Source of the DNA: GCA-2712985 sp964515905
GTDB taxonomy: Bacteria > Pseudomonadota > Alphaproteobacteria > UBA7887
DNA: 64,000 nucleotides
Assembly (NCBI GenBank): GCA_964515905.1
Contig: CAZEWK010000045.1
Location: 1 to 64,000, forward strand
Direction of reading: 5' to 3'
In this document: in pieces, positions 17,604-25,551 of the stretch
Layout: every line of letters starts with the position of its first letter
Numbering within the stretch: the stretch's first letter is position 1
Program-made: the position numbers and the translations under genes
The notes under the pieces: generated by a model
What the model was told of the DNA's origin: nothing
The model's database searches: none
What the model saw: only the letters and a program-made list of their open reading frames with translations

Positions 17604-18455
17604 GTGGGTTCTGAGGTTTCTGAGTTACCGTATGAGTCGTATACATCTCATATGACAGTTTCGTCAGCTATTGCTACTTTAGAGTGGTTGGTCGAATCGG
17701 GTGCAGACGAAGTGGTAGAAGAAGCACCCATAAATCGCTACTTGGAAGAGAGGCAAGACCTTTTGTCTAGCTCTTCAAACGTTATAGCAACAAATACAAG
17801 AGACTCCCAACTTGCTTCTATTACACGAAGGTCCGAAGATTTTTATGTTTCCAATGGATATTCTGGGAAAATAAGCCAGTCGCTTCTGGAGCTTCGTAAA
17901 TCGGTTGAAGAATTTGATGGATGTCCACTTAAACGGACGGCGACGAAAACTGTCTTTTCGGACGGTAATCCCGAGGCGAAATTAATGTTAATAGGGGAGG
18001 CGCCTGGCGCAGAGGAGGATCGAAAAGGAGTGCCATTTGTGGGTGCAGCTGGGCATTTACTTGATCGGATGCTGGCAGCAATAGATTTAGATAGGAAGTC
18101 TGCTTACATTACCAATATTGTATTTTGGCGTCCGCCAGGAAATCGCAATCCCAACGAGGAAGAAATTAATTTATGCCTTCCTTTTGTGAAACGTCATATT
18201 GCCCTAATTAGACCTCGTGTTCTCGTTCTGGTGGGCGCGATAGCGGCACAAACAGTTTTGGGTAAATCTGAGGGAATCAGCCGACTTAGAGGAAAGTGGT
18301 ATAGCTACCAACCCGAAGAAGACGGCATAAGAATAGATACTACAGCGATATTTCATCCAGCTTTTCTTTTACGCCAAAATCAACGAAAACGAGAGGCTTG
18401 GCAGGATTTAATTGCGATTCGGGAGCGGCTAACAAGCGATCTGGCAGAAAATTAA
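17604..18455 (+). CDS. Uracil-DNA glycosylase, family-4-like, with only two cysteines
   Basis: A 283-residue protein whose C-terminal 190 residues match family-4 uracil-DNA glycosylases: GEAPGAEEDRKGVPFVGAAG (active-site and uracil-pocket motif), WRPPGNRNPNEEE, and the FHPAFLLRQ motif near the end. It removes uracil from DNA before base-excision repair. Family-4 enzymes usually hold a 4Fe-4S cluster on four cysteines; here only the Cys in DGCPLK and the Cys in NLCLPF remain, and the expected third position is Trp. About 100 poorly conserved N-terminal residues precede the domain. The GTG at 17604 is coupled to the previous gene; an ATG at 17652 is an alternative start. Confidence 0.85.
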   Translation: MGSEVSELPYESYTSHMTVSSAIATLEWLVESGADEVVEEAPINRYLEERQDLLSSSSNVIATNTRDSQLASITRRSEDFYVSNGYSGKISQSLLELRKSVEEFDGCPLKRTATKTVFSDGNPEAKLMLIGEAPGAEEDRKGVPFVGAAGHLLDRMLAAIDLDRKSAYITNIVFWRPPGNRNPNEEEINLCLPFVKRHIALIRPRVLVLVGAIAAQTVLGKSEGISRLRGKWYSYQPEEDGIRIDTTAIFHPAFLLRQNQRKREAWQDLIAIRERLTSDLAEN

Positions 18456-18568
18456 GTGCCAGCGGTTATATAGTGTTCTATTTCGGTTTAAGCGCGAAAA
18501 TTTACTGCAACCAGTTGAAATAAAACAAATAACCAGAAATCACAAAAATGCATGGCTGGTAGCCGTTA

Positions 18569-20605
18569 ATGTTTGATTGCCGTGTCATTCAGCCTGCCGT
18601 ATACCGATCTCAACAGGTGGCTGAAGCGCTGGAGAACTTGTACGTGGCCGATTTGTTGAACTTTAGGACGTGTTTCGCGGGTTTTGTGTTCCTGGTAATT
18701 GGAACATGTGCAGCTCGAGGCGCTGTAATTTCAGAAAGTCCCATCGGGTCCGAAGTGATAGGGATAGTTTCGTCTGAGCTGTCGCCGGGACCTGGGGTTG
18801 GGGTGGCCGGTCCTAATACTAGATTGATTTCTAGCGCTTTAAGTGAGGATCAAGGTAATTTCTCCTCAGAGGAGCATGTGCGGGTAGCTGCTTTATCTTA
18901 TGAGCCGTCTGACCTTGTAACATCGGTGCACCTTCCACGAATCCTTTCGGAAAAAGATATCGAGCGTTATCGAAGGATTCACCAATTGCAGGTTGAGGGT
19001 AATTGGTCTGGAGCCGATGTACTCATTGATGAAATCAGCAATCCAATTTTGCTTGGCTATGTTCGCTTTCAAAAATATATGCATCCCACCCACTATCGCT
19101 CTAAATTTAACGAATTAGCGGATTGGCTCAATGATTACGCGGATCACCCCGACGCTTATCGAATTTATCGTTTGGCAATGAAACGTCGACCAGATGGCGC
19201 CGCTGCTCCAAAAAAACCTAAACCAGGTTATCTATCAGGCTATGGAGAGGAACGCAGCGACGACAGAATTCGTGCACCGAAAGAAGTTGGGTCGCGGCCG
19301 AAACTGGTTAGCAAACTAACAAGAGAAATTAGGTCGTTGGTAGGCCGTGGCAGACCCACACAGGCGTGGCAAAAGCTACGCAAATTTGAGGAAAAGGATT
19401 GGCTCTCTGAAATCCAGTTTGATCGACTACGAACTGATGTTGCCCGAGGATATTACGCTTTTGGGAAAGATAAGTTGGCCTTGGAATTCGCTGGGGCTTC
19501 TGCTGTTCGGTCGCGGGCATTTGTGCCAGAAGCAGATTGGATCTCTGGTCTTGCAGCCTGGCGCCTGGGTTTGCTAGGTGCTGCAAGAACATTTTTCGAG
19601 TCTTTGGCGGCATCCGAGACGGGGGACGATTTTTTAAAGGCGGGTGCCGCATATTGGGCAGCACGTGTTCACGAAGCCGATGGACGTATGGGCCTGACAC
19701 GGATTATGTTAAAGAAAGCAGCTGAACGGCCACGAACTTTATATGGTTTGTTAGCGTTGCAAGCGCTTGGGGAGCATGCTGCGTTTTACTGGGCACCCCT
19801 CTCATTGCGGTCAGGACATATTAAGGAACTGTTAAAATCAGATCACGTCCTTCGTGCGATTGCTCTTGCCGAAGTTGGTCAAAAGCAACTTTCAGAGGAA
19901 GAACTACGAAAATATTTTCCGGACACCGATATTTATGATTCAGACGCCCTTTTGCGCTTGGCAGTGGCGTTAGATCTTCCTGCGTTACAAATTAGAATAG
20001 GTAGCCTGTTAGAAAATACTATTAGTAGGCCTTACGAGGTGGCACTATACCCAACCCCGAACTGGAAGCTTGAACGTGGTTATCTGTTGGACCAAGCATT
20101 AGTATTGTCCGTTGTGCGACAAGAATCAGTCTTCAATGAACAGGCTCGCAGTAGAAAAGGGGCCAGAGGCCTCATGCAATTGATGCCGCGAACAGCCACG
20201 TTTATTGATGGTGATACACGATATCACAGGAGTGGCAAGGCGGATCAATTATATGATCCAACTCTGAACCTTGAGTTGGGACAGCGTTACCTAAATTATT
20301 TATTAAGTAAAGAAATGTTCGACGGTAACATTCTAATAGCGCTGGCTGCCTATAATTCTGGGCCAAGTACGCTGAAAAAATGGATTAAGGAAGTAGATTA
20401 CCAAAATGATCCACTGTTATTTGTCGAGAGTGTTCCTTCTCGCGAAACCCGATGGTTTCTTCGACGAGTTTTGACCAACCTTGGGATTTATAGAGATCGA
20501 TTAGGTCAAAGCAGCGTCTGGTTGAATTCAATAGCATCTGGGCATTGGCCTAAGTTCTTGGCGTCTCAGGAAGCGAGCGGAGTCAGGCAACTTGCCAGGG
20601 ATTGA
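18569..20605 (+). CDS. Soluble lytic murein transglycosylase (Slt-like)
   Basis: A 678-residue periplasmic peptidoglycan lytic transglycosylase. A long alpha-helical superhelix (about 120-490) is followed by a C-terminal SLT domain with catalytic Glu519 in VVRQESVFN, then RGLMQLMPRTA, LNLELGQRYL and AYNSGPSTLKKW. It cleaves the MurNAc-GlcNAc bond and forms 1,6-anhydro ends. The signal-like segment LLNFRTCFAGFVFLVIG starts near residue 29, and a GTG at 18644 with GGAG nine bases upstream would place it correctly at the N-terminus. The true start may therefore be 18644 rather than the weakly supported ATG at 18569. Confidence 0.85.
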   Translation: MFDCRVIQPAVYRSQQVAEALENLYVADLLNFRTCFAGFVFLVIGTCAARGAVISESPIGSEVIGIVSSELSPGPGVGVAGPNTRLISSALSEDQGNFSSEEHVRVAALSYEPSDLVTSVHLPRILSEKDIERYRRIHQLQVEGNWSGADVLIDEISNPILLGYVRFQKYMHPTHYRSKFNELADWLNDYADHPDAYRIYRLAMKRRPDGAAAPKKPKPGYLSGYGEERSDDRIRAPKEVGSRPKLVSKLTREIRSLVGRGRPTQAWQKLRKFEEKDWLSEIQFDRLRTDVARGYYAFGKDKLALEFAGASAVRSRAFVPEADWISGLAAWRLGLLGAARTFFESLAASETGDDFLKAGAAYWAARVHEADGRMGLTRIMLKKAAERPRTLYGLLALQALGEHAAFYWAPLSLRSGHIKELLKSDHVLRAIALAEVGQKQLSEEELRKYFPDTDIYDSDALLRLAVALDLPALQIRIGSLLENTISRPYEVALYPTPNWKLERGYLLDQALVLSVVRQESVFNEQARSRKGARGLMQLMPRTATFIDGDTRYHRSGKADQLYDPTLNLELGQRYLNYLLSKEMFDGNILIALAAYNSGPSTLKKWIKEVDYQNDPLLFVESVPSRETRWFLRRVLTNLGIYRDRLGQSSVWLNSIASGHWPKFLASQEASGVRQLARD

Positions 20606-21125
20606 CGATCAAAGGGCTTTTTTGCCTGTAAATGTTGCTGTGTTAACAGTATCAGATTCGCGCACGGAAGCGGATGACAAGTCGGGTGACCTGCTAGTCA
20701 ACCGCTTGCAGGCTTGTGGACACCTTCTGGTAGATAGAAAAATTATACCAGACGAATTTGACGATATCGTGAAACAAATAATGGTATGGTCGGCGGATAG
20801 CAGTATTGACGTCGTAATAGCAAGCGGAGGTACCGGAGTAACCGGACGCGACGTAACGCCAGAAGCTTTTGAATCCCTCTATGATAAGTCGATTCCAGGT
20901 TTTGGAGAACTGTTTAGGGTGATATCTTTCCAGAAGATTGGTACTTCTACAATTCAGTCCAGAGCTACGGCGGGTCTTAAGAATGGCACTTATCTATTTG
21001 CATTACCCGGCTCTCCGAGTGCGTGCAGGGATGCCTGGGACGAAATTTTAGTTCACCAATTAGATAACCGTTATCGACCCTGCAACTTTGTTGAGCTTAT
21101 GCCGAGACTAAGGGAAGGTCACTAG
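20592..21125 (+). CDS. moaB: Molybdenum cofactor biosynthesis protein MoaB
   Basis: A 177-residue MoaB/MogA-fold protein. The VAVLTVSDSRTEADDKSGD block binds molybdopterin, IASGGTGVTGRDVTPEA is the signature, and FALPGSPSACRDAWDEIL closes the fold. MoaB-type enzymes adenylylate molybdopterin before metal insertion, or substitute for MogA. The TTG start at 20592 overlaps the transglycosylase stop by 14 bases and has GCGGAG upstream. Its 3' end overlaps the convergent transferase gene by 18 bases. It fits with the tungstate importer and Mo-hydroxylase elsewhere in the window. Confidence 0.88.
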   Translation: MPGIDDQRAFLPVNVAVLTVSDSRTEADDKSGDLLVNRLQACGHLLVDRKIIPDEFDDIVKQIMVWSADSSIDVVIASGGTGVTGRDVTPEAFESLYDKSIPGFGELFRVISFQKIGTSTIQSRATAGLKNGTYLFALPGSPSACRDAWDEILVHQLDNRYRPCNFVELMPRLREGH

Positions 21126-21743
21126 AAGTTGCCTGTGTTTGGCAGAGTTTCCCGTTCTTTGCCATCTGTACCAGGATCCAATATCGTCGATATCTTCAAG
21201 TGTTTCCAGGAAGGCAATTTTATATTTAGTGCTAATATTGTTGATAGTTTGGGCTAAAGTCCCCGGGCTTGACCAAGTTACGTTGGCAAAGGGGGAGTCA
21301 TTCGTTGGACGGCGCCTTGAGCCAATTAACCAAAAACCTCCGTCATAGGAAGGCCCGAACACGAAATGGGAAGTCCCAAGAGCTTTAAAAGCGCTCACTA
21401 TATGGGACGTTTGGATAGTTGGTATATCGGTTCCAATTATCACTATCGGACCACGACCATACTCTTTCACTAACCTCGACATTCGATCACCTAGATTGCC
21501 TCGACCTTGTGCCAATCTAGCTACTGTATGCGGCCAAAATCGGCCAACCCTTGAAAAGGTATCGGGGGTTACTGCAAGAGTACAACTCCACCGTCTATCC
21601 TTGCTAACTCGTTTAATAAGTGTTCCGGATAGGGCTCTAGAAATTTGGCACGCCTTTGCATAGCCAAGTTGTGATCCTAAACGAGTTTTTGAAGCGCCAT
21701 AAAGGGGTGCTTTTGTTAATACAACAAGGTGATTTGTCAGCAT
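21108..21743 (-). CDS. rSAM/selenodomain-associated transferase 1 family (TIGR04282)
   Basis: A 211-residue member of the DUF2064/TIGR04282 nucleotidyl- or glycosyltransferase-like family. Motifs: LVVLTKAPLYGASKTRLG at the N-terminus (a sugar-nucleotidyltransferase-like loop), VIIGTDIPTIQ with a DxP metal site, and FVFGPSYDGGFWLIGSRR. It is followed nine bases upstream by its usual partner, the TIGR04283 glycosyltransferase. The pair often sits near radical SAM genes; here a radical SAM gene lies just beyond, on the opposite strand. The precise reaction is uncertain. Confidence 0.85.
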   Translation of the reverse strand: MLTNHLVVLTKAPLYGASKTRLGSQLGYAKACQISRALSGTLIKRVSKDRRWSCTLAVTPDTFSRVGRFWPHTVARLAQGRGNLGDRMSRLVKEYGRGPIVIIGTDIPTIQTSHIVSAFKALGTSHFVFGPSYDGGFWLIGSRRRPTNDSPFANVTWSSPGTLAQTINNISTKYKIAFLETLEDIDDIGSWYRWQRTGNSAKHRQLLVTFP

Positions 21744-21752
21744 TAATTTAGA

Positions 21753-22448
21753 TTATTTATAAAACTTAACGATTCTATGTGGTGAAACCCCAAGAAAATA
21801 AAGGCCAAGGCAGAGTATGTTCTTTATCCCTCGAAATAGGAAACGACCGCCCTGATATCGGTCGCCAGAGGTCATTGCATGGGCGGGGAGAACTTTTATA
21901 TTTTTACGACCAATCCTTCGAATGATATCAACATCCTCCATAATCGGAACCTTTTTAAATCCTCCCAGCAGTTCATAGTGGTGACGACTGATTAACAATC
22001 CTTGATCTCCATATGGGAGACCCAAGAATGTACGTAAAGCAACATATTGCTCCAAGAACCTGCCTGCATAACCGTGAATATCATTCCGATAACGAAAAAC
22101 GCCGGCAACCTTTTTGTTTTCCTCCTCATTCATAAACCTAGAAACATGAGTTTGCCAATTGGGACCAAGTACAGTGTCTCCATGAATAAACATTAGCCAT
22201 TTGCTTTTTGACGCAGCGCCTCCAGTAGCTAGCTGTAAGCCACGGTTTGCAGGTGTTGAAAGAAGATGAACGTTAAATCGAGAGGCTATCAGTGCCGTTT
22301 GATCACATGACCCACCATCTATAACGATAAGCTCACTTGGACTTTTGTTGAGCGATTCCAGACAAAGGCCTAGTTTTTTTTCCTCGTTAAGGGCGACTAC
22401 GATTATGCTTAGGCTTTGATTTATTGGCGCTCCCCTCCAGATCTGCAC
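21753..22448 (-). CDS. Family 2 glycosyltransferase (TIGR04283)
   Basis: A 231-residue GT-A glycosyltransferase of the rSAM/selenodomain-associated transferase 2 group. It shows LSIIVVALNEEKKL, VIDGGSCDQTA (nucleotide-sugar binding), FIHGDTVLG (a DxD-equivalent) and PYGDQGLLISR, with PIMEDVDIIRRI toward the end. A C-terminal hydrophobic segment suggests membrane association. It is probably in one transcript with the TIGR04282 gene and divergent from the radical SAM gene; the 115 bases between hold a LexA box. The sugar acceptor is unknown. Confidence 0.85.
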   Translation of the reverse strand: MQIWRGAPINQSLSIIVVALNEEKKLGLCLESLNKSPSELIVIDGGSCDQTALIASRFNVHLLSTPANRGLQLATGGAASKSKWLMFIHGDTVLGPNWQTHVSRFMNEEENKKVAGVFRYRNDIHGYAGRFLEQYVALRTFLGLPYGDQGLLISRHHYELLGGFKKVPIMEDVDIIRRIGRKNIKVLPAHAMTSGDRYQGGRFLFRGIKNILCLGLYFLGVSPHRIVKFYK

Positions 22449-22517
22449 AATGTGGGTATTTTAGCTCCGATATTGATTAATACGAATACAGGAATCATCG
22501 TACAATAACAATACATT

Positions 22518-22532
22518 GTTCTCGTTTTGTTC
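22518..22532. promoter_or_regulatory. LexA (SOS) box, GTTC-N7-GTTC
   Basis: GTTCTCGTTTTGTTC matches the alphaproteobacterial LexA consensus GTTC-N7-GTTC exactly. It lies 31 bases before the ATG of the radical SAM gene, a suitable place for repression of that gene, and also upstream of the divergent glycosyltransferase. It is the only exact match I noticed in the window. Confidence 0.6.
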
Positions 22533-22563
22533 TAAAATGGGGGGGGCCTGATATCCTTTTCAG

Positions 22564-23638
22564 ATGGGAACATCAGATTTGCGGAACTACAGAAACGGAA
22601 GAGGCGCCATAAGCAATAAAGCTGGCAGGTTTGAAAGGGTGTATATGGTTGCCGAAGAACCAGAAGGGTTTTATGAGGGAGGGGAGAAGGGCGGATTATA
22701 TACAAAATCTGGAACTGAGTATGCTACGAAAATTATTTCTCGCAACAAATCGCCAGACTTAAGCTTCGATCGGTCGATAAACCCCTATAAGGGTTGTGAA
22801 CATGGCTGCATTTATTGTTTTGTTCGTTCCACTCATAATTATTGGGGGTTATCCTCTGGTCAGGACTTTGAGACTCATATATTCACAAAACTGAACGCCG
22901 TTAAATTGCTGCGGCAGGAACTTAATCGGCCTAGGTACCAGTGTGGTGTAGTGGTTTTGGGTAGTAACACAGACCCGTACCACCCAAATGAGCGCCGGTT
23001 AAAAATTACTCGCGGGGTATTAGAGGAATTGTCTAATTTTAATCATCCAGTGGCTATAGTAACTAAAAGCGGTAGGTGTTATTCGGGACTTAGATTTGAT
23101 TTCCGATATGGCAAAACGAAATTTGGTTAAAGTATTCCTTTCTGTCACAACATTAGATAAGGAATTATCGAATAGACTTGAGCTTCGGGCTTCTACACCA
23201 AGGCGATGTCTCGCTGCTGTTCGAGAGCTTAGCCAGAAAGGGGTGCCAACGGGTGTGATGATCGCACCAATCATTCCGGGGTTAACGGATTCGGAAATAG
23301 AGGCCATCATTGGGGTGGCTGCTGCAAATGCGGTGAGTGAATGTGGTTATATTCTTTTACGTTTACCTAACGAAGTAAAAGCACTTTTTACTGAATGGTT
23401 ACTTTGCCATCGTCCTCTAGCGGCCCGTAGAGTTCTCAACTTGGTTCGGGCTTTCCACGGTGCACGACTATACAATTCCGCGTTTGGACAGCGCCAAAAG
23501 GGGGATGGCCCTGATGCCAAAATGATTTTAGATCGTTTTTCGCGTGCAGCAAAAGAATATTCGATAAACGTTGATCCGAAAGTATTAGATTGTACTCGTT
23601 TTTATCCACCGCAATCTCAAGGTGAATTATTTGGATGA
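22564..23638 (+). pseudogene. PA0069-family radical SAM gene with +1 frameshift
   Basis: Two overlapping frames together encode one PA0069-type radical SAM protein (related to the SplB group). The first frame (22564-23130) carries FDRSINPYKGCEHGCIYCF, whose Cys-x3-Cys-x2-Cys binds the 4Fe-4S cluster, then LGSNTDPYHPNERRLKITR and VAIVTKS. After that the family sequence continues in the next frame as VGVIRDLDLISDMAKRNL (from about 23072), running to 23638. One extra base near 23070-23072 explains this; both halves keep conserved sequence, so the break is recent or a sequencing error. There is no obvious slippery site for programmed shifting. It lies behind a LexA box. Confidence 0.85.
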
Positions 23639-24260
23639 TGGCTCGGTACAAATGCAGTCAGCAAAGATAGCACCTGATTTTTCTTTTGAATCTCGGGTTG
23701 ATCAACCGGTTTGTGGCATTGATGAAGCGGGGAGAGGACCTATTGCGGGTCCAGTGGTAGCAGCAGCGGTGGTTTTAGACCCTAGCCATGTTCCATCTGG
23801 AATCAATGATTCCAAAATGCTTAGTCGTTCAAAAAGGGAAAGTCTTTTCCAACTGATTATTTCAACTGGGGTTGTTGGAGTTGGTTTTGGAAGCGTTGCT
23901 GAAATTGACGAAGTCAATATTTTGAACGCGACTGATTTTGCTATGGAGCGTGCCGTATCGCAACTTAAGTTAGTTCCAGTTACTGCTTTGGTAGATGGAA
24001 ACCATGTACCTAAACTTCCTTGTTCTTCGCGTGCGATAATTAATGGAGACAAGCGGTCACTGTCTATAGCAGCGGCTTCAATAGTAGCAAAAGTAACTCG
24101 GGATAATTTTATGTTCAAACTTGCTTCGGATTATACTGGCTATGGTTGGGAAAGGAACGTTGGTTACCCAACTAAGGAACATATAAAAGCGCTGGGGTCC
24201 CTAGGTATTACACCTCATCATCGAAAGAGTTTTGGTCCAGTAGCACGCCTTCTGGATTAA
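23622..24260 (+). CDS. rnhB: Ribonuclease HII
   Basis: A 212-residue RNase HII that removes ribonucleotides and RNA primers from DNA. The N-terminal catalytic block is CGIDEAGRGPIAGPVVAAAV (Asp-Glu pair), followed by NDSKMLSRSKRE, LVDGNHVPKL (third Asp) and SIAAASIVAKVTRD (fourth Asp). The C-terminal GYPTKEH...GITPHHRKSFGPV is typical. The GTG at 23622 overlaps the radical SAM tail by 17 bases; an ATG at 23652 is an alternative start. It is followed 164 bases later by ccrM, a common alphaproteobacterial neighbour. Confidence 0.93.
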   Translation: MNYLDDGSVQMQSAKIAPDFSFESRVDQPVCGIDEAGRGPIAGPVVAAAVVLDPSHVPSGINDSKMLSRSKRESLFQLIISTGVVGVGFGSVAEIDEVNILNATDFAMERAVSQLKLVPVTALVDGNHVPKLPCSSRAIINGDKRSLSIAAASIVAKVTRDNFMFKLASDYTGYGWERNVGYPTKEHIKALGSLGITPHHRKSFGPVARLLD

Positions 24261-24273
24261 TTAAATATATTAA

Positions 24274-24411
24274 GAATCATCCATGATTTGGGATCATCTT
24301 CGGAAGGCTGCATCTACTCTTGCATCAATGGATCTAAAAGGGTTAGGATTCAACCAATTGCCTATAAATTTGGAGACTCCATAGAAGGTGGGGTTAGCAA
24401 GCGGTTGAGTC
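24274..24411 (+). promoter_or_regulatory. Cluster of four GANTC methylation sites before ccrM
   Basis: GAATC (24274), GATTC (24347), GACTC (24375) and GAGTC (24407) all fit the GANTC target of CcrM, within the 164 bases before the ccrM start. Roughly 0.6 sites would be expected by base frequency. In Caulobacter, methylation of GANTC sites in the ccrM leader shuts its promoter down, so autoregulation is likely here. Confidence 0.6.
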
Positions 24412-24424
24412 GCAAGGGGAACTC

Positions 24425-25537
24425 ATGCCAAAAGAATGCCATCAGTTTGACGACAAACCGTATGGGAAAATTCTAGTCGGCAATTGCATAGACCGCATGG
24501 AAGGCCTTCGGGAAGGGTCAATAAACCTAATATTCGCTGATCCACCATACAATCTACAGTTAAAGCAGGACTTGCGACGTCCAGATGACACTTTGGTAGA
24601 TGCAGTTAACGAGGAGTGGGATCAGTTCGAGAGCTTTGCAAAATATGACGCATTTACGCGCCAATGGCTGACTGCTGCGGATCGCTTATTAACAGATACT
24701 GGAAGTTTATGGGTAATAGGTAGTTATCATAATATTTTTCGAATAGGAAGCATTCTTCAGGATCTTGGATACTGGATTTTAAACGATATAATTTGGCGAA
24801 AAACCAACCCAATGCCTAATTTCCGTGGTCGGAGGTTTACTAACGCTCACGAAACATTGATATGGTGTGCAAAAGGGCAAAATCAGAAAAAATATACGTT
24901 TAATTATCAGGCCATGAAAATGCTAAATGAAGATCTACAAATGCGTTCTGATTGGTCACTGCCAATTTGTACCGGTGAAGAACGCCTAAGGGAAGGGGAC
25001 CAAAAAGCGCATCCAACACAAAAACCAAAGTCTCTTCTATATCGAATTTTATTAGCCACAAGTAATTATGGGGATGCAGTCTTAGATCCGTTTTTTGGTA
25101 CTGGTACTACTGGGGTAGTTGCAAAAGAACTTGGGCGGCAATATCTTGGAATTGAAAGAGATCCAAAGTATGCTGGTTTAGCTGCTGAGCGGTTATCTAA
25201 GGTAGTGCCGAACAAAAGACAAGAACTACAGACTACCCCATCGAAAAGAGCTTTGCCTAGGGTGCCTTTCGGAAATTTGATTGAACGCGGTTTGTTGTGC
25301 CCTGGTGCCATGCTTTATGACCATAGCCGCCGACTGAGTGCAAAAGTGCGCGCCGACGGATCTCTGGTTGCAGGAGATGTCACAGGTTCAATACATGGCG
25401 TGGGGGCTGCTCTTCAAGGTGCCCCCAGTTGCAATGGCTGGGCCTTTTGGTTTTACGACGATCGGGGCCAATTAATTCCGATCGATTTGCTGCGCCAAAA
25501 AGTTAGGGCAGAAATTGTACCGGCGATTAATACCTGA
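24425..25537 (+). CDS. ccrM: Cell-cycle-regulated DNA adenine methyltransferase (GANTC)
   Basis: A 370-residue beta-class N6-adenine methyltransferase. The catalytic DPPYNL is at 39-44, with the AdoMet-binding FFGTGTTG in the second half, followed by a C-terminal CcrM-specific domain of about 95 residues (from GNLIERGLLCPGAMLYD) needed for DNA recognition. It methylates adenine in GANTC and couples gene expression to replication in alphaproteobacteria. AAGGGGAACTC precedes the ATG. The leader holds four GANTC sites. It converges on mutY with a 14-base gap. Confidence 0.95.
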   Translation: MPKECHQFDDKPYGKILVGNCIDRMEGLREGSINLIFADPPYNLQLKQDLRRPDDTLVDAVNEEWDQFESFAKYDAFTRQWLTAADRLLTDTGSLWVIGSYHNIFRIGSILQDLGYWILNDIIWRKTNPMPNFRGRRFTNAHETLIWCAKGQNQKKYTFNYQAMKMLNEDLQMRSDWSLPICTGEERLREGDQKAHPTQKPKSLLYRILLATSNYGDAVLDPFFGTGTTGVVAKELGRQYLGIERDPKYAGLAAERLSKVVPNKRQELQTTPSKRALPRVPFGNLIERGLLCPGAMLYDHSRRLSAKVRADGSLVAGDVTGSIHGVGAALQGAPSCNGWAFWFYDDRGQLIPIDLLRQKVRAEIVPAINT

Positions 25538-25551
25538 ACCAAGGTAGTCCA

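Noticed and set aside
22539..22546. G8 homopolymer as a phase-variation switch for the radical SAM gene
   Set aside because: It lies upstream of the start codon, and the ATG just before it leads to a stop after three codons; the real frameshift is 500 bases further on.
21108..23638. ArsS-type arsenosugar cluster, suggested by the TIGR04282/TIGR04283 pair
   Set aside because: The neighbouring radical SAM gene is of the PA0069 type, not ArsS, and no arsenic genes are present.
24257..24273. CtrA full site (TTAA-N7-TTAA) before ccrM
   Set aside because: Several TTAA half-sites are present but the spacings are 0, 5 and 9 bases, not 7.
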